NCBI RefSeq assembly: GCF_000203815.1
Contig: NW_004457639.1
Location: forward strand, 1,855,466-1,919,465
DNA: 64,000 nt
Origin: Cavenderia fasciculata
Lineage: Eukaryota > Evosea > Eumycetozoa > Acytosteliales > Cavenderiaceae
Direction of reading: 5' to 3'
Below are positions 46,976-60,046 of the stretch, in pieces. Position numbers and translations under genes: made by a program. The notes below the pieces were generated by a model. That model was not told the origin of the DNA, did no database searches, and worked only from the letters and a program-made list of their open reading frames with translations. The stretch's first letter is position 1. Each line of letters starts with the position of its first letter.

Positions 46976-49900
46976 TTATTGATTGGTATCATCGATGGTG
47001 GCACTTAATAATAAATGCTCAATTTCTTCATCATCTACTTCACCATCATCATGATCATTATTGTTGTTGTTGGTAGCATTTTCATTAATGCTAGGATCAG
47101 TAGTAGTAATAGAGCTTTTTGTTGGAGTTGATACAGTAGTGGCAGTGGTGGTTGTTGGAATATCATCAATAATTGATTGTTGTTGTGAATTGGAATTGGT
47201 TATTCTTCTTGTTGATAGAAATGATGGTGATTTGTTGCCACCATTGTTTCCACCAGATTGGTTTTGTTGTTGTTGTTGTTGTTGTTGATTTCCGTTACCT
47301 CTTGTCCACGTTGTCGAGGCGGCTGTTTCATTTTGTTGTTGTTGTTGTTGTTGTAATTGTTGTTGTTGTAATTGTTGTAATTGTTGTTGTTGTTGATGAA
47401 TAGATAAAAGTATTGAACCAAAATCATTGATTGAAGTTGATGAAAGTAGAATTGAAGTTAATTTGTTTGAATCAATTTCACAAAAATCGAGACATATCAT
47501 TTCATTTATGAATTGATAATCAATCTGTGACGATCTCATGTGTCTCTTGTAGATTGATGATGAGAATCTAGAGAGGAACAATTTAAAGTCAGAGTATCCA
47601 TTTGGTAGGTCTTGAATGGATTTAATCATAATACAAGGTCTGAGCAAAGAAGAGTTGAAATTTGAGTTGGTAAAACTACTATTGCTGCTATTGGCTAATC
47701 CACCAACCGCGTTTACAGAATGTCTTGAGGGTTGTAATAACGGTGATGGTGTAGGCAACTGATGAGGATGATAGTCAATTTCGACGATTCCAGACGACGT
47801 GAGGATTGGAATTTTGGAACAAGTGGTGTCTAGGATTTCATGATCGACCATTGCTGTATGTGAAGAGATTTGGTCCACAAGTGGTTTAAAAGGGGCATCA
47901 TTTTGATTTGATACAAAACAATCCTTGATAAAAACCCATTCAAAGAGGTTAAACTGCTCGGTAATGGTGGGAATGGTTAATGCCAAATCTAAAAATTTAC
48001 ATGCCGACAATACAAGTTCTCCATTGTCACTTGGATGCGATAAAATATCAATCTATATAGAAAAAGGAATGAATAAAAAAAAGAATAAAAATTACAACTC
48101 GTTTTCTCTGTATATTTACCAATTCTGATAAAATGATTGGCCAAAAAGATCTAAGGTTTTGATGAGATATTCTAAGTAAAAGTACTCTGAGGAGAAGGAA
48201 TACTTGTAAATGGAGTACAGTAGAGTTTGGTATTCTCAAAGACTCAACAATTTTTTCTTGAATTGCTGGCATAATCGATAGATATTGATTTTCACTACCA
48301 CACCAAATGATATACGATAATCTTTTCAATTGTTTGGATCTATTCATATTTTCAGTTTCCCTATTGACAAACATGGTTGAAACTGCAGTCCATGATTTAC
48401 CTATATTTTCTATAGAAACAAAAAAAAAAAAATCCATTGTTAGAAATAATAATAATAAATTATAAATATTTTCTCTTACTCATAAAATCAGATAAAGCAG
48501 TTTTATCATGAACCATTACTTGATTAATAATTTTTCCAGTTTGTTCCAAAGTCTTTATATCTGCTTTAAAGAAATCATGGTCATTAAAGAGTTCCAATGC
48601 ATCCTTTCTAATCGACTTTATATTGTATGAAAATTCAGCCAATGAAGAGAATAAACAAATTGCATAATATGTATTCTCTCTATTTATATCACTATTTAAA
48701 AAAATATATTAATATTAATAAAAAAAATATAAATTATTTCTTTTTCTTTTCATACATTTTAGATTTAATATAGGGAACAACATTATGAAGAGTATTGGCA
48801 AGTAAAGTGGCAATTCTTTCTTTATCATCAAAGATTGAATCCAAGAGTGAGGCAAGTGTTGTTGATAAATGTACCAATGATTTAAGACTAACTTGAGTCT
48901 TTAGTCTACTTGCTTCTTTTTTAAGATTACCAAAACGAGGAATAGCTCCATCTTCACCTGATGACAAAGTTCTAATCTTTTGTGATTGTGGTGTTAGTTG
49001 TTGTGGTGTTAATTGTTGGGATTGTGATTGTTGTTGTTGTTGTTGTTGATTATTTTCTTCACTAATAGTTGTAGAGGCATATGTATATTCATTCGTATTA
49101 CTACCACCACCACCACCACTACTACCAGAAGAGATACTAATTGATCTCATATCCATTGATGTTGGTCTTGAAGAAGTTGGAGTAGTAGATACATAGGATT
49201 CCTGAGGAGTGGATTGTTGATTTCCATTAATGGCAGGAGGTATATACATTGCAGAGATATCGTTGAATGATTTTCCAGAAATCATAAAACAAGCCTCTAC
49301 AATCTTTGGTATAATATCTTGCAAGTCTCTCTTGTTGTTGCGATACTTGAAACTATTTTTGGATTTCTCTTCGGGCAATGTCTTTTTAGTGTAGATGTTT
49401 AATATTTGAAGTTGTGATACAAATGACATTGGATTTGAGGAATGAGTAGATTCTCTAACAACGGCCAAAAAGTGTGACGAGATCATCTCAAATGTCGATG
49501 AATACTCTTCAATATATCTATAGATAAAGTCATACAGAGCACTCTCTTTCATGGTAATCTTGTGAATGATTGATTTGTGTGGTTTCATTCTTTCTTGAGC
49601 ATGAAGACTTGCAAGGATATGAGAAGAGGCACCCAATAGAGTTTCCTCTCGTACCGATTCCAAACTAAATACAATCTCCATGATTACTTTACGAGTCATT
49701 ATTCCTTGGTCCTCCATCGAAGGGAATGATGACGACATGGACGAATTTAATGATCTTTGCCACAACTCTACAATCGCTCCAATAAATTGTGTTGGGTATT
49801 TTGACATTAATGGGTCTAAAATATGAATAACCAAATCTTGAATCGCATATTTGTTATGTGTATCTGATGATACATCAGTTGATATTGACTAAAAAATAAA

Positions 49901-52900
49901 ATATAAAGTTAATAAATAAATTTGACATTGATTATTGATTTACATACAATTTTTGATAAAGTTGATTTTGGAGGACCCCATATTTTTAATAGAGGCGAGA
50001 TAATGGCAGGTAAATCATGAAAAATGTCATCTCTAACTTTTCCAATTGGTGTAAGGGATATGGATTGGTCAATTTCACTTGTAAATACATCTTTTACAAA
50101 ATCTGTAAGTATTCTAACACCTCCCAATGCTCCTCCTCTATTAATTTGTTGTTCTTCTTGGTTTCTAAAAAAATTAAAAAAAAAAGGAAAATTAATTAGT
50201 TGTTTTCTATTTCTATTTTTTTTTTGATATTTTTTTTTTTACATTTTATCAAATGGAGTAAGAGGTTCTAAAATTGAAAATTTAAAAATAAATGTCAAAC
50301 TTTTCAATAAAACGATAATATCTCTAGATGTTAGACTATCATAAAGTGATCTTGGGTCAAAAGAGGATATGAGATCTCTTAGACAATTTACAATGGTAAT
50401 GACAGCATTTGGTAGTTGAGCTGAATGAACCATTCTAGGGAGACAAAAAGTGATAAAATCCAACCAATAGAATCTAATATTAAATCTTGTCGATGGTTGA
50501 ATAAGACCCACAACAGTTGTCTGCAAGAACATTGGAGATTGAGTAATTGAAGACAATGATGTACTTCCAAATCCATTATTGTCAAGATATGGTGATGGTT
50601 GTGGAAGAGGTGAAGAACCACCAGATGAATAATTTGATTGTTGTAACATTGATGGAGTATGTTGTTGTTGTTGTTGCTGTTGTTGTAATGAAGAAGAACT
50701 ATCAATCAAAACGATTGATCTCAAAAGAGATAAAAGATGAACTTGTAATACCATATTTGATGAAGATACTGCTTGGGCAAGAGTTTGGAGGATTGGTTCT
50801 TGAATGTTGTTTGCAATTTCCAATGCTTTGCTGTGTTGCATTGAAGTCTGTGAAAGTAGATATTGAAGAAATTCGGCTGCACAAATTTGTACAGTGTCAT
50901 TTTGCGAAACAAAAGATTCTCCATCTGGTGTTGACTTGTCAAAGGTTGTTGATACTTGTCCTTGAATAAATCTTAATGCAACTACAACCAACAAATCAAT
51001 ATAATAATTGGTTGGAATGAATAGAAAATCTGACGATGTTTCAGTGGTGGTGGCGGCGGCGGAAATTGATTGGGCAGGTGGGTGAACTGATGAAAATGAA
51101 AGATAGGTATTATCACCTCCCAATGGAGATGGGCTTGATAATAAATCATCATTGTTGTGAGGATTTACACTGCTATATGACTTTGGTGATTCTCTATACG
51201 ATAGTGTTTGTAGTTCATTGAGTTGAAGAATATCTTTAGAGATTGGCTTTTCAATGACATGTTGGATAAAGAGTTTAAAATCGCATTCAATGATTGATTT
51301 GAAAATCTTGAATGCATAAATAACTCTTCTGGTATCATAAAACGATTGGTAAAAGTTATTAAATCTAACAGTCGATTTGTCGAGTAGGATTTTGAGTAGT
51401 GGATCCAAAATACGTTCTGCTTTGCTAATACTATCGGCCAACCATGTATGACCTGTCAATCGAATGATTGGTTGTTCATGATTCAAACTATCTAGCATAA
51501 GAAAGAGTGTATTTGAGAATGGTAATGTATTGGTACCAAGTTCACCAGTCAAACGCCAAAATAATGCAAACTTTTGATATCCCTCTATACGAGTATTGAG
51601 ATTGCTATCTGACATTGCCTCTGCAATTACTTTTGCACAGGCAGATTCATTAATCTCTCGAAGAGAAAGGAATAATGTAGCCACTTTATAATGTACAGCA
51701 CAATTGTTTGGATCCAACAAACTCCAAAGCTTTTTTGACAACTCTGTTAAATGTTGAATCGTTATAATATTTTGTAAACTTTTACCAAGACCACCACTAC
51801 TACCATGTCTATTTGTTAAATTTATAAATGATTTAATTGTTAAACATGATATAAATGGATTTTCACTCTAAATAAATAAAAAAAATAAATAAAAAAAAAA
51901 TTAGAATCATTATCTTTTTGTTTTTTTGTTTTTTTGTTGTTTTTAATATTTACCAAACAAAATTTATAAATTGGACTAAACCATTTAGGAGGTGAAGAAG
52001 ATTCCAATATTGGAGATGTGATGGGACTTGTTGGAGAAGTTTTGAATTGTTGAAATAGACCAACCAATACTTGAAGTGAAAGATCAAGTATAATAAACAA
52101 ATCGGTGGAGGTTATATAGGCAAATGATGATATGGGAGTAAAAGTAAGAGGATTTGATAGTGTATTGTTGTTGGTTGATGAAAGTGAAATTGGATTATTG
52201 ATTATATGATTGGTCGGTGGTTGTAATAGTGATAAATTTCTATCCAAATAGTCATACAGATCGACAAAATAGGATTGATATGTTTCAATCGATTGATATG
52301 TATAATTATTAGCATTATTATTATTATTATTATTGATATTGTTGTTGTCGTTTATAATGATTTTACCAATGATTTTTAGAGACAATTGAGTATAGTGTAA
52401 TATTAGACCATTATTGTTTTTGGACAAGATATCACTTTTCATTGTCTTTATCATTGATAGCAAGAGGAGTGGTAGATGCTTATTTTGTACCTCCTCGACC
52501 GACAATGTCATAATATCGAGAAAGCATTCTACTAGTTTTACATTGTCGATATTTTCTTGTTGATCGCGATCTCCAATATTACTAATCAATTGAATTAGAT
52601 AGTCCCAAATGACTTGTTGATCATTGATAGTGTCCAAGAGATCATCCAAATGTCTAATAATGTCTTTTGAAAAAGTATACCCATCTTTGTATTGGTAGAT
52701 AATCTTTAAAATGTCATAAAAGATGTCTCCAATAATCACTTGAAATTCCTCTTTTTGAAATAGATAGGTTAAAATTTTAAATGCTATTAATAAATCTTGA
52801 TTATTAACTTGTAATAATTTCTACAAAAAAAAATAAAATAAAATAAATTAATAAAAATAAAGAAATATATATATATATATTATTATTACCTTTATAGATG

Positions 52901-54169
52901 ATATTGTTGATTGTTTTGAATGATTTAGGAAATAATTAATATCAACCATTGATGATTTATCTTGTGGTCCTAATAACCAAGAATAAAGTCTTCTATTTAA
53001 CGACATGTCTTTGATTACAACTACTCGTAATGCTGAACCAATTATATTTTCAATTGCTTCATTTGAAAATATTCTAAAAAAATAAAAAGAATAAATAAAA
53101 AGAAAAAAGAAAAAAGAAAAAGATTGTTTTTTACATACTTTAGAGAAATTGGAAAATGAAGTGAAATAACTTCTAAAATATTTCTTTGAACTAAAATATT
53201 ATGATCACACAATGAATCTGAAAGTGCTTGTGCAACAAGAAGATCTTTTTCTGGTAAATATACAACTAAAGAAATAGGTAAATAAAAGTAAATAAATAGT
53301 TTTGCTTTGATTTTGGGGGGTTTTTTTTTTGTTTTTTTTACCTTGATTTGAATCATCTTTAAAATCTTTTGGTAAACGAGTTAAAAGGAAATTGATAGCA
53401 GCTTGTCTATTGTAAGGGGTTGTTACCATTGATTTCCAAATTGCTTGAAAGAACATTGTAGTTGAGGTTGCTCTACAAAATTGGTCCAATAACTTGTGAA
53501 TTGCTTCGTATATTTCTCCTTGTCCTTCCTCGAGTCCAGGAAGGAGTGAAGATACGATACCATTGAGGCATGATGAAAGTTTAGTGTTGAGTGGTAAAAA
53601 GTACTTTTCATACAATGTTATAATCTTGAATCTAACATCAGTACTTGCTAAATGAAATAATGGGAATAATCCCGTTGCATAGATTGAAATATCTTTTGCT
53701 AATTTATCTTGCTATAAATAAAATAAGAAAATAAGAAAATAAGATAAGAAAAGTAAGAAGAAAAGGAAGAAGAAGAAGAAGAATCTATGTTTGACAACAT
53801 ACACCTATTCTATTAAAAATGATTTCATATGTCTCTAATGCTTTTAATTGACATCCACTTGGTAATGAGGCATTGAGACATTGAGACAAACGTTTTGATA
53901 TCATTAATTTGACAGATGATTGTATACATGTCGATTTGTTAAACTTTTCAAATGTCTTGCCCAACTTGCCAAGATGTTTGATTAGATCTTGCCATTCTGT
54001 ACTCTTTGTGAATTGTCCCAATACATGTGTAAGTTCTTCGTTAAATTGTTTGTATTTTGGATCGTTTGAAGGATTATCTTTTAGATGACAAGTAGAGGAG
54101 AAGAATAATGTTAATAAGAAATTGTAATGATGATGATGATGAAATTGACAATGAAATACCTTCATCCAT
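46976..54169 (-). CDS. dop1: DOP1 / Dopey family trafficking protein
   Basis: Twelve exons, all in phase, about 2128 residues: 54160-54169 (10 nt), 53803-54077, 53342-53711, 53139-53265, 52890-53073, 51954-52820, 50243-51867, 49948-50164, 48756-49888, 48480-48691, 48120-48409 and 46976-48052. The N-terminal Dopey domain is clear: SNDPKYKQFNEELTHVL, KRLSQCLNASLPSGCQLKAL and ETYEIIFNRIG. Helical repeats fill the middle, broken by Ser/Gln/Asn runs. The C-terminal hallmark is RSFWPIILSEL, just before the last exon. Dopey proteins work with Mon2 in endosome-Golgi traffic and bind kinesin and lipid. The tail is Gln/Asn-rich. The first exon is tiny (ATGGATGAAG) but restores an ATG in phase. Confidence 0.92.
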
Positions 54170-54438
54170 TCTTTAAAAAAGGTATATAGACAAGTTCTCT
54201 TATCTCTCCTCTCTTTGTATAAAATTATCTCTTTCTTTCTTGTTTGTAATTTGATTTTTTTTTTTTTTTTTTTTTCATAAGCTGTTTTTTTTCGATCCCT
54301 GGGAAACGAGATTTTAATTAAAATATAATTATTTTTTCAATCAAGAAGAACTAGAATATTCTATTTGAGCTTTTTTTTTTTAAGATGTAATTATAAGAGG
54401 ATCTTTTTTTTTTAAATAAAGATTTTTTTTTTTTTCTT

Positions 54439-54480
<42 letters not shown>

Positions 54481-54544
54481 CCAAGTGAAGTGAGGTGAGT
54501 CGCACATAATTTTTATTTATATACTTTGATCAATCAATTAGAGA
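54170..54544. repeat. Divergent promoter region with poly-T tract
   Basis: About 375 bp with no ORF. A ~58-bp tract of T with only two C bases covers 54423-54480, and shorter T runs occur at 54257-54276 and 54370-54380. It separates the DOP1 and PQ-loop genes. Confidence 0.7.
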
Positions 54545-54912
54545 ATGATCAACTTTTTAGTAGGAATATTTATGGTGTTTGGACCAGTTTTGGGATATGT
54601 ATCACAGTACAAAACAATAGAGAAAACAAGAAACACAGAAGGGTTTAGTCTCAAGGTATCATTGATTCTCTTTCTATCAAATATTCTAAGATGTTTCTTT
54701 TGGATGGGCAAACAATTTGATATTACACTTCTTTATCAATCGTTGGTAATGATTGTAGCTCAATTGGTAATGTTAAATCTTTGTGTGTCTTTAAAGTCTC
54801 AAGATCAACTAGTTAATACAAAGTCTAGAAAATCTACTTTAACATCTAGTTTTACAAATCAAGATTTCTGGGATTGGGATTCAATCTTTCCATATTGTAT
54901 GTGTATATATAT

Positions 54913-54944
<32 letters not shown>

Positions 54945-55316
54945 AGAGACTATTTAGGTTTTAACATATAAATATATATTTTTTATTTTTTAGTATTATT
55001 TTTAGGAGGATACACATTCATCTTTTTTATGACAAGTTATTACTTTTTATATGTACCAGAATACTTTGAACTATTAGGATCATTATCACTGACAATTGAA
55101 GCCACACTTGGACTTCCACAATTGTTACAAAACTATAAAAAACACAACGTCAAAGGATTAAGTTTTGTATTGATTGCATCATGGTTTGTTGGTGACTTTG
55201 CAAAGACTCTTTACTTTTACTTTAGTGGTGCACCAGTTCAATTTATTATTTGTGGTGCTTTCCAATTAATCGTAGATGTTGCTATTACTTATCAACTCTT
55301 TTTTTATCCTCAATGA
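54545..55316 (+). CDS. PQ-loop membrane protein (SLC66A2/PQLC1-like)
   Basis: Two exons, 54545-54896 and 54994-55316, about 224 residues. Two PQ-loop units are seen: GPVLGYVSQYKTIEK near the start and GLPQLLQNYKKHNVKGLS in the second half. About seven hydrophobic segments match the family. The FWDWDS segment between the halves is typical of SLC66A2. These proteins sit in Golgi/endosome membranes and are linked to lipid flipping and retrograde traffic; some relatives are lysosomal amino-acid exporters. No substrate can be named. Confidence 0.87.
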
Positions 55317-55436
55317 GAGAGAGAGAGAAAGAAAGAGAGAGAGAAACAATAAACACTTTGGTGGTCGACCATTTTTTTTTATTTTATTTTTTATAAAAGA
55401 GACAGAGAGATAATATCTATTTATCTGTATCGTTCA

Positions 55437-55766
55437 ATGAGTACAATGAAAACATCAATTGGACTATATAGAGATATAGTTAGAGCTATAAATAGAAAGT
55501 TACCTCCTCAATCACAAACTTATTATTGGACATTTACAAGAGAACATTTTGAGGGTCATAGAAATGATACCGATCCTCAAGATGTAGAATTTCTGATCAA
55601 CAAAGGTTATACTTCATTACAATGGATTATTAAAAAGGTATATATCTCTCTCTATTAGTTTTGAATATCATATGTATCATATCATAATTAGATCTCTGAC
55701 AAAATACATTTTATAAAGTATGCTTCTTCAACTGAAACTGGTTCCCCAAGAGGCATAAAAAAATAA
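55437..55766 (+). CDS. LYR-motif protein, LYRM9-like
   Basis: Two exons, 55437-55637 and 55692-55766, about 91 residues. The LYR motif is in IGLYRDIVRAINRKLP. The C-terminal helix of the domain reads NKGYTSLQWIIKK, like the DADWIMNKY end of LYRM9. LYR proteins are small basic mitochondrial factors that bind acyl-ACP and aid assembly of Fe-S or respiratory complexes. The second exon gives a short Ser/Lys-rich tail. The assignment to LYRM9 within the family is tentative. Confidence 0.78.
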
Positions 55767-55860
55767 ATAAAATAAAACATATTTGAACGTGTCAGTGCTT
55801 CACGTGATTATATTTAGTTGTTGTTCAAAGAGTAATAAATAATAATAATAATAGATAACT

Positions 55861-57465
55861 ATGACATCTTTTATGTTATGTAGAGGAACATTTTTTCAAA
55901 AACAAACTTTATCATATCTTTTAGCTAGTAGTAGATCTACACAACTTGAACCTCTTTTCTCTACAAGTTATACAAAAACAAATAGAAATAATAATAATAA
56001 CAAAAATGTGTACAATAACAACAATAATAATAATAATAATAATTATGCAACATCTGAAATGAAATATACAAATAAAAGATCAACAACAGCAACAAATAGT
56101 AAATTTAGAAAAGAGACATTATTTATTCAAGACAATACTACTACTACTACACAAGAAAATGAACCTTTTGGTATTACATCATCGACAATGTCACCCATTG
56201 CTCCAAAAGGAATGTTGAAATTTACAGATCAATCAAAACAAACAAAGGCAAAATTAGAGAGTGATCATAAGATTGAACAGGAATTAATCAATGATAGCAA
56301 GTCATTCTTTGCCAATCAATCAAACCATGCCAAGTATATTAAATGGTTAGGTAATCGTCAAAGATATAGGGTACCAACCGATTGGTACAAGGTAAAAAGA
56401 ATGAATTTTCTTCAAAACCATGGGAGTGAATTCCTTTTGCACTACCAAGATGATCATATCAAGGCTGTTGTCGATAACCATCCAAATGAACGATGGTACA
56501 TGTGGAAGTTTTCAACATTAAAGTCATCATTTTGGAGATCAATCGAAAACAAGAGAGAATATATAAAGTGGATGGCAAATATTGTTGGAAAGAATCAATC
56601 CATCGATGAATGGCACTACCTAACCGACCTCGATTTCAAGAGAAATTTCGGTTCATTCTTTATTGATACCTATGGTGATATACCAACTGCACTCGCCGAT
56701 ATTTATCCAGAACATTCTTGGAAGCCTTGGTTATTTGAACGTTTTCATCCATCATACTTTTATGACAGCATCGAAAATCAACGTGCTTTTGTCGATTGGT
56801 TGGCTCAGACTCTAAATATCACATCACCAGAGCAATGGTATCAAGTCACAACAAAGGATATCAAAACAAACAGAGGATTTCATCTATTAAAGCTTTACAA
56901 CAACTCTCCCTATCAACTCTTTACAACTATATTTGGAAAAACAAATGGAGAGGTATTACAATCATGGCGTTTTAAGGTCATCCCAAAAAAGAAACTCAAC
57001 ATTTTAATTTTAAAAGATTTTTTAAATCATTTATTTAATCAAATCAATCAAAACAAAGTAGAAAAAGTACAACAAAATAACAAACAAAATCTTGATGATT
57101 ACAACGAGTTGTTTAATGACATTTTACAAAAAGTGTCAAACCAAGAATTGGAAACAATCATAGAGATGAATCATGGAAATGATATTATAAATGAATTTGG
57201 AGGATCATTACAAGCTGCCATTGAACATTTAGAGATTCAAGAAGAACAGGATGATAGTATTGAAGAGGAGACATCAATACCATCTTCATTTGAAGATGCA
57301 TATGAAATTTTTGACATTAACGATCAAATTCAAAAAGAAGAAGAGGGAGTAGAAGAGGATCTATTCGATTGGGATCATTTATCTTTACTCGATAGACAAG
57401 AACATCAAAAGGGTACAAGTACCAAATATACTAAAAATGTTACCAATAAGAAAAAAAAGAAATAA
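55861..57465 (+). CDS. Trp-rich tandem-repeat protein, probably organellar
   Basis: A single exon of 534 residues. The N-terminus is Ser/Arg-rich and free of acidic residues, like a mitochondrial presequence, then an Asn run. From about residue 150 to 380 there are three to four ~70-residue repeats. Each has WL or WM near its start, then xxWYxV or xxWHYL, a D-F/I-K-x-N-x-G core, LxxYxDxP, and PEHSWKPWxF, ending in FW.SIEN. The last ~150 residues are charged and coiled-coil-like. I do not recognise a named family; a nucleic-acid-binding role in the organelle is a guess from the basic, aromatic repeats. Confidence 0.8.
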   Translation: MTSFMLCRGTFFQKQTLSYLLASSRSTQLEPLFSTSYTKTNRNNNNNKNVYNNNNNNNNNNYATSEMKYTNKRSTTATNSKFRKETLFIQDNTTTTTQENEPFGITSSTMSPIAPKGMLKFTDQSKQTKAKLESDHKIEQELINDSKSFFANQSNHAKYIKWLGNRQRYRVPTDWYKVKRMNFLQNHGSEFLLHYQDDHIKAVVDNHPNERWYMWKFSTLKSSFWRSIENKREYIKWMANIVGKNQSIDEWHYLTDLDFKRNFGSFFIDTYGDIPTALADIYPEHSWKPWLFERFHPSYFYDSIENQRAFVDWLAQTLNITSPEQWYQVTTKDIKTNRGFHLLKLYNNSPYQLFTTIFGKTNGEVLQSWRFKVIPKKKLNILILKDFLNHLFNQINQNKVEKVQQNNKQNLDDYNELFNDILQKVSNQELETIIEMNHGNDIINEFGGSLQAAIEHLEIQEEQDDSIEEETSIPSSFEDAYEIFDINDQIQKEEEGVEEDLFDWDHLSLLDRQEHQKGTSTKYTKNVTNKKKKK

Positions 57466-57493
57466 ACCACCAGCAGCAGCAGCAGCAATGCTT

Positions 57494-58118
57494 TTAAAAA
57501 TCGTCTAAATTTAATATTGAGTCAATTGTGAGTCCGCTATCAGTCATAACCTTTCTCTTTGTTAGTTCTTCATGTTCCTTTCTTTCCTTTTCTGATTGTT
57601 GTTGTATTTGAATTTCTTCCCATGTCACTAATTTCAAGTTCTTTTCTTTTATCTCTTTTTCTGGGTCCTATAAATCAATTGAAAAATCTTATTAATACAT
57701 TCATTTTAACCAATTGATTCATATTCTAGACATACAATTTCACCTAATATTACAACATTATCACCTCTTATAAAAAATACACCCAAATATTTATCACTAT
57801 AACAATTTCCCACATAAATTCTTTCAACAGTATCTTGAAGTATAATGTTTGCTAAAGTATAAGAAGAAGAAGAAGAAGAAGAAGAAGAGAAAAGATGATC
57901 AGTACAAGAACAAAAAGAAAGAATCAATCTTTTTTTGCATACCAAATTGATCAAATGTTCTCATTACTCCAATAAACTTTTTACCATCACGAAGTACGAC
58001 TATAAGTTTTTCTATAGAGAAAAGGTGATACCATACATTAGTAATCGTCGTCTATTGTAGTAATTATAATACACATACTATCTACTTCATCGCAAAGACT
58101 TGCATTACTAAAGCTCAT
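57494..58118 (-). CDS. lsm1: LSM1, U6-like Sm protein of the mRNA decay complex
   Basis: Four exons: 58079-58118, 57943-58011, 57736-57851 and 57494-57667, about 132 residues (human LSM1 133). Sm1 motif: [23 protein letters not shown]; it is cut by an intron after QF. Sm2 motif: [14 protein letters not shown]. Between them, [11 protein letters not shown] is the LSM1 hallmark. The C-terminal helix is long and charged, as in LSM1. The Lsm1-7/Pat1 ring binds deadenylated mRNA 3' ends and triggers decapping in P-bodies. All exon phases agree. Confidence 0.93.
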
Positions 58119-58290
58119 TCTTTGACAAGATCGATGACTAGTATATTAAAATAATATCAAAACAAAAAGGGGGTTGCATGATTATTTTTTTTTATTTTTT
58201 TTAATTTTTTTTTTCATGATCATCAATGGGGACCCATTTACAGTTTGCTTTACAAAAGTGAAGGGTTGTTTTGAAATTTAATTAGTAGGG

Positions 58291-59948
58291 ATGAACAGAT
58301 TGACAAGAATAACGTCATATTTAACATCATCACTATCAACATCATCAATTAGAAACAATAATCTTTATTATTCAACAAGAGCTAATAAAATGGAAGGAGA
58401 AATTAATAATAGTGGCGTAGTAGTTGGATGCTATGAAGGATTAGAAGTATGTAAAACAAACTCAAACTATTATGAATCAAATCATCTAATACATTTTATG
58501 ATTATTATTATTTATTCTTCTTTTTTTTTTAGGCATGGTCAGAATTAGGAAATTTAATCAATTCAAAGTCTGATAATTTACTTTCAAAGTCATTCAAATT
58601 GGCAGACAACAAAGGAAAGGTAGGTGACTCATTGGTTCTCTATAATGTAACACCAGAGCACCCAAGAGTTGCTATCGTAGGTTTGGGTAAACAAAACACT
58701 GGTGGCAGTGATCTTTCATTGTTTGAAAAGAATGAAAATGCACGTAAAGCTACTGGATCTGGAGTAAAGGCTCTAAAATCAAAGGGTGCTACAAACATTC
58801 AAGTCGATTGTTCTTTGGGTGACATTAGATCATGTGCTGAAGGTGCCAACCTTGGTATTTTCAAGTATGACTTAAAGACTAGCGGTGGTGCAAACTCTAC
58901 CAAAAACACTCCCATCCAAATTACACCATTTGATTCAAATCATCAATCCCTCTGGGAGGAAGGACAATTGTTGGCACAATCACAAAACTTTGCAAGAGAG
59001 TTGGCTGACACTCCATCCAATCTTATGACACCATCAATTTTTGTTGAACGTGTGACCAAGCAATTTGAAAAGTTAATTCAAGATGGAACTGTAAAGATGC
59101 ACGTACGTGACGAAAAATGGGCAACTGAACAAAAGATGGGAATGTTTTTGGGTGTCACCAAGGGATCTGACGAACCACCACGTTTCCTTGAACTTCACTA
59201 CAAGGGTGCTGCAAATCAAGATGCTCAGCCACTCATTTTCGTTGGAAAGGGTGTCACTTTTGACAGTGGAGGTATCAGCATTAAGCCATCTGCCTCTATG
59301 GGTCTCATGAGAGGTGATATGGAGGGTGCTGCCACTGCAGTATCATCTCTTTTTGCCATTGCCTCACTCAAGCTTCCAGTCAATGTAATTTCTCTTACTC
59401 CACTCTGCGAAAACATGCCATCTGGTCACGCTACCAAGCCAGGTGATGTTTTGACTGCCAGCAACGGAAAGACCGTCGAAGTAGACAACACAGATGCCGA
59501 GGGTAGACTCATTTTGGGAGATGCACTTCACTATGCTCATACCTTTAATCCATCAACCATCATCGATATTGCCACTCTTACTGGTGCCATCGATGTTGCT
59601 CTTGGTCAACATTATGCTGGTGTATTTGCTGCATCTGATGAACTTTGGGATGAAATCAACAAGAGTTCCCAAATCACTGGTGAACGTGTATGGAGAATGC
59701 CACTTCTTCAAGAGTACAGAAAGCAATTGGACAGCAAGATTGCAGATATTGTAAACAGTGCCGGTCGTTCTGGTGGTGCTTGCTCTGCTGCCATGTTCTT
59801 GAAAGAGTTTGTTCAAATTAACCGTTGGGCCCATCTCGACATTGCTGGTGTAATGTATTCAACCGAAGATGGTCCATACCTTGGTAAAGGTATGACTGGT
59901 AAGCCAGTACGTACTCTTGTTGAAATTGCTCGTATCCAAAAACATTAA
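58291..59948 (+). CDS. M17 leucine aminopeptidase
   Basis: Two exons, 58291-58446 and 58533-59948, about 523 residues. The N-terminus (Arg/Ser/Thr-rich, no acids in the first 30 residues) looks like a mitochondrial presequence; an inner ATG (MEGEINN) could give a cytosolic form. The catalytic domain has VGKGVTFDSGGISIKP (metal/catalytic Lys), GDMEGAA, and the family signature NTDAEGRL. These supply the two-metal site. It releases N-terminal amino acids; plants and animals also use it as a Cys-Gly dipeptidase. Codon use is GC-rich in the second exon. It is the last clearly intact gene before the telomere. Confidence 0.93.
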
Positions 59949-60046
59949 AAATAAATTTCAATAATAATAATACTTTTTTTGCAGAGTTGATTCAACTTTC
60001 TATGTTTATTAGGATATTGTTTGTAAAATTTACATACCAATCAACG

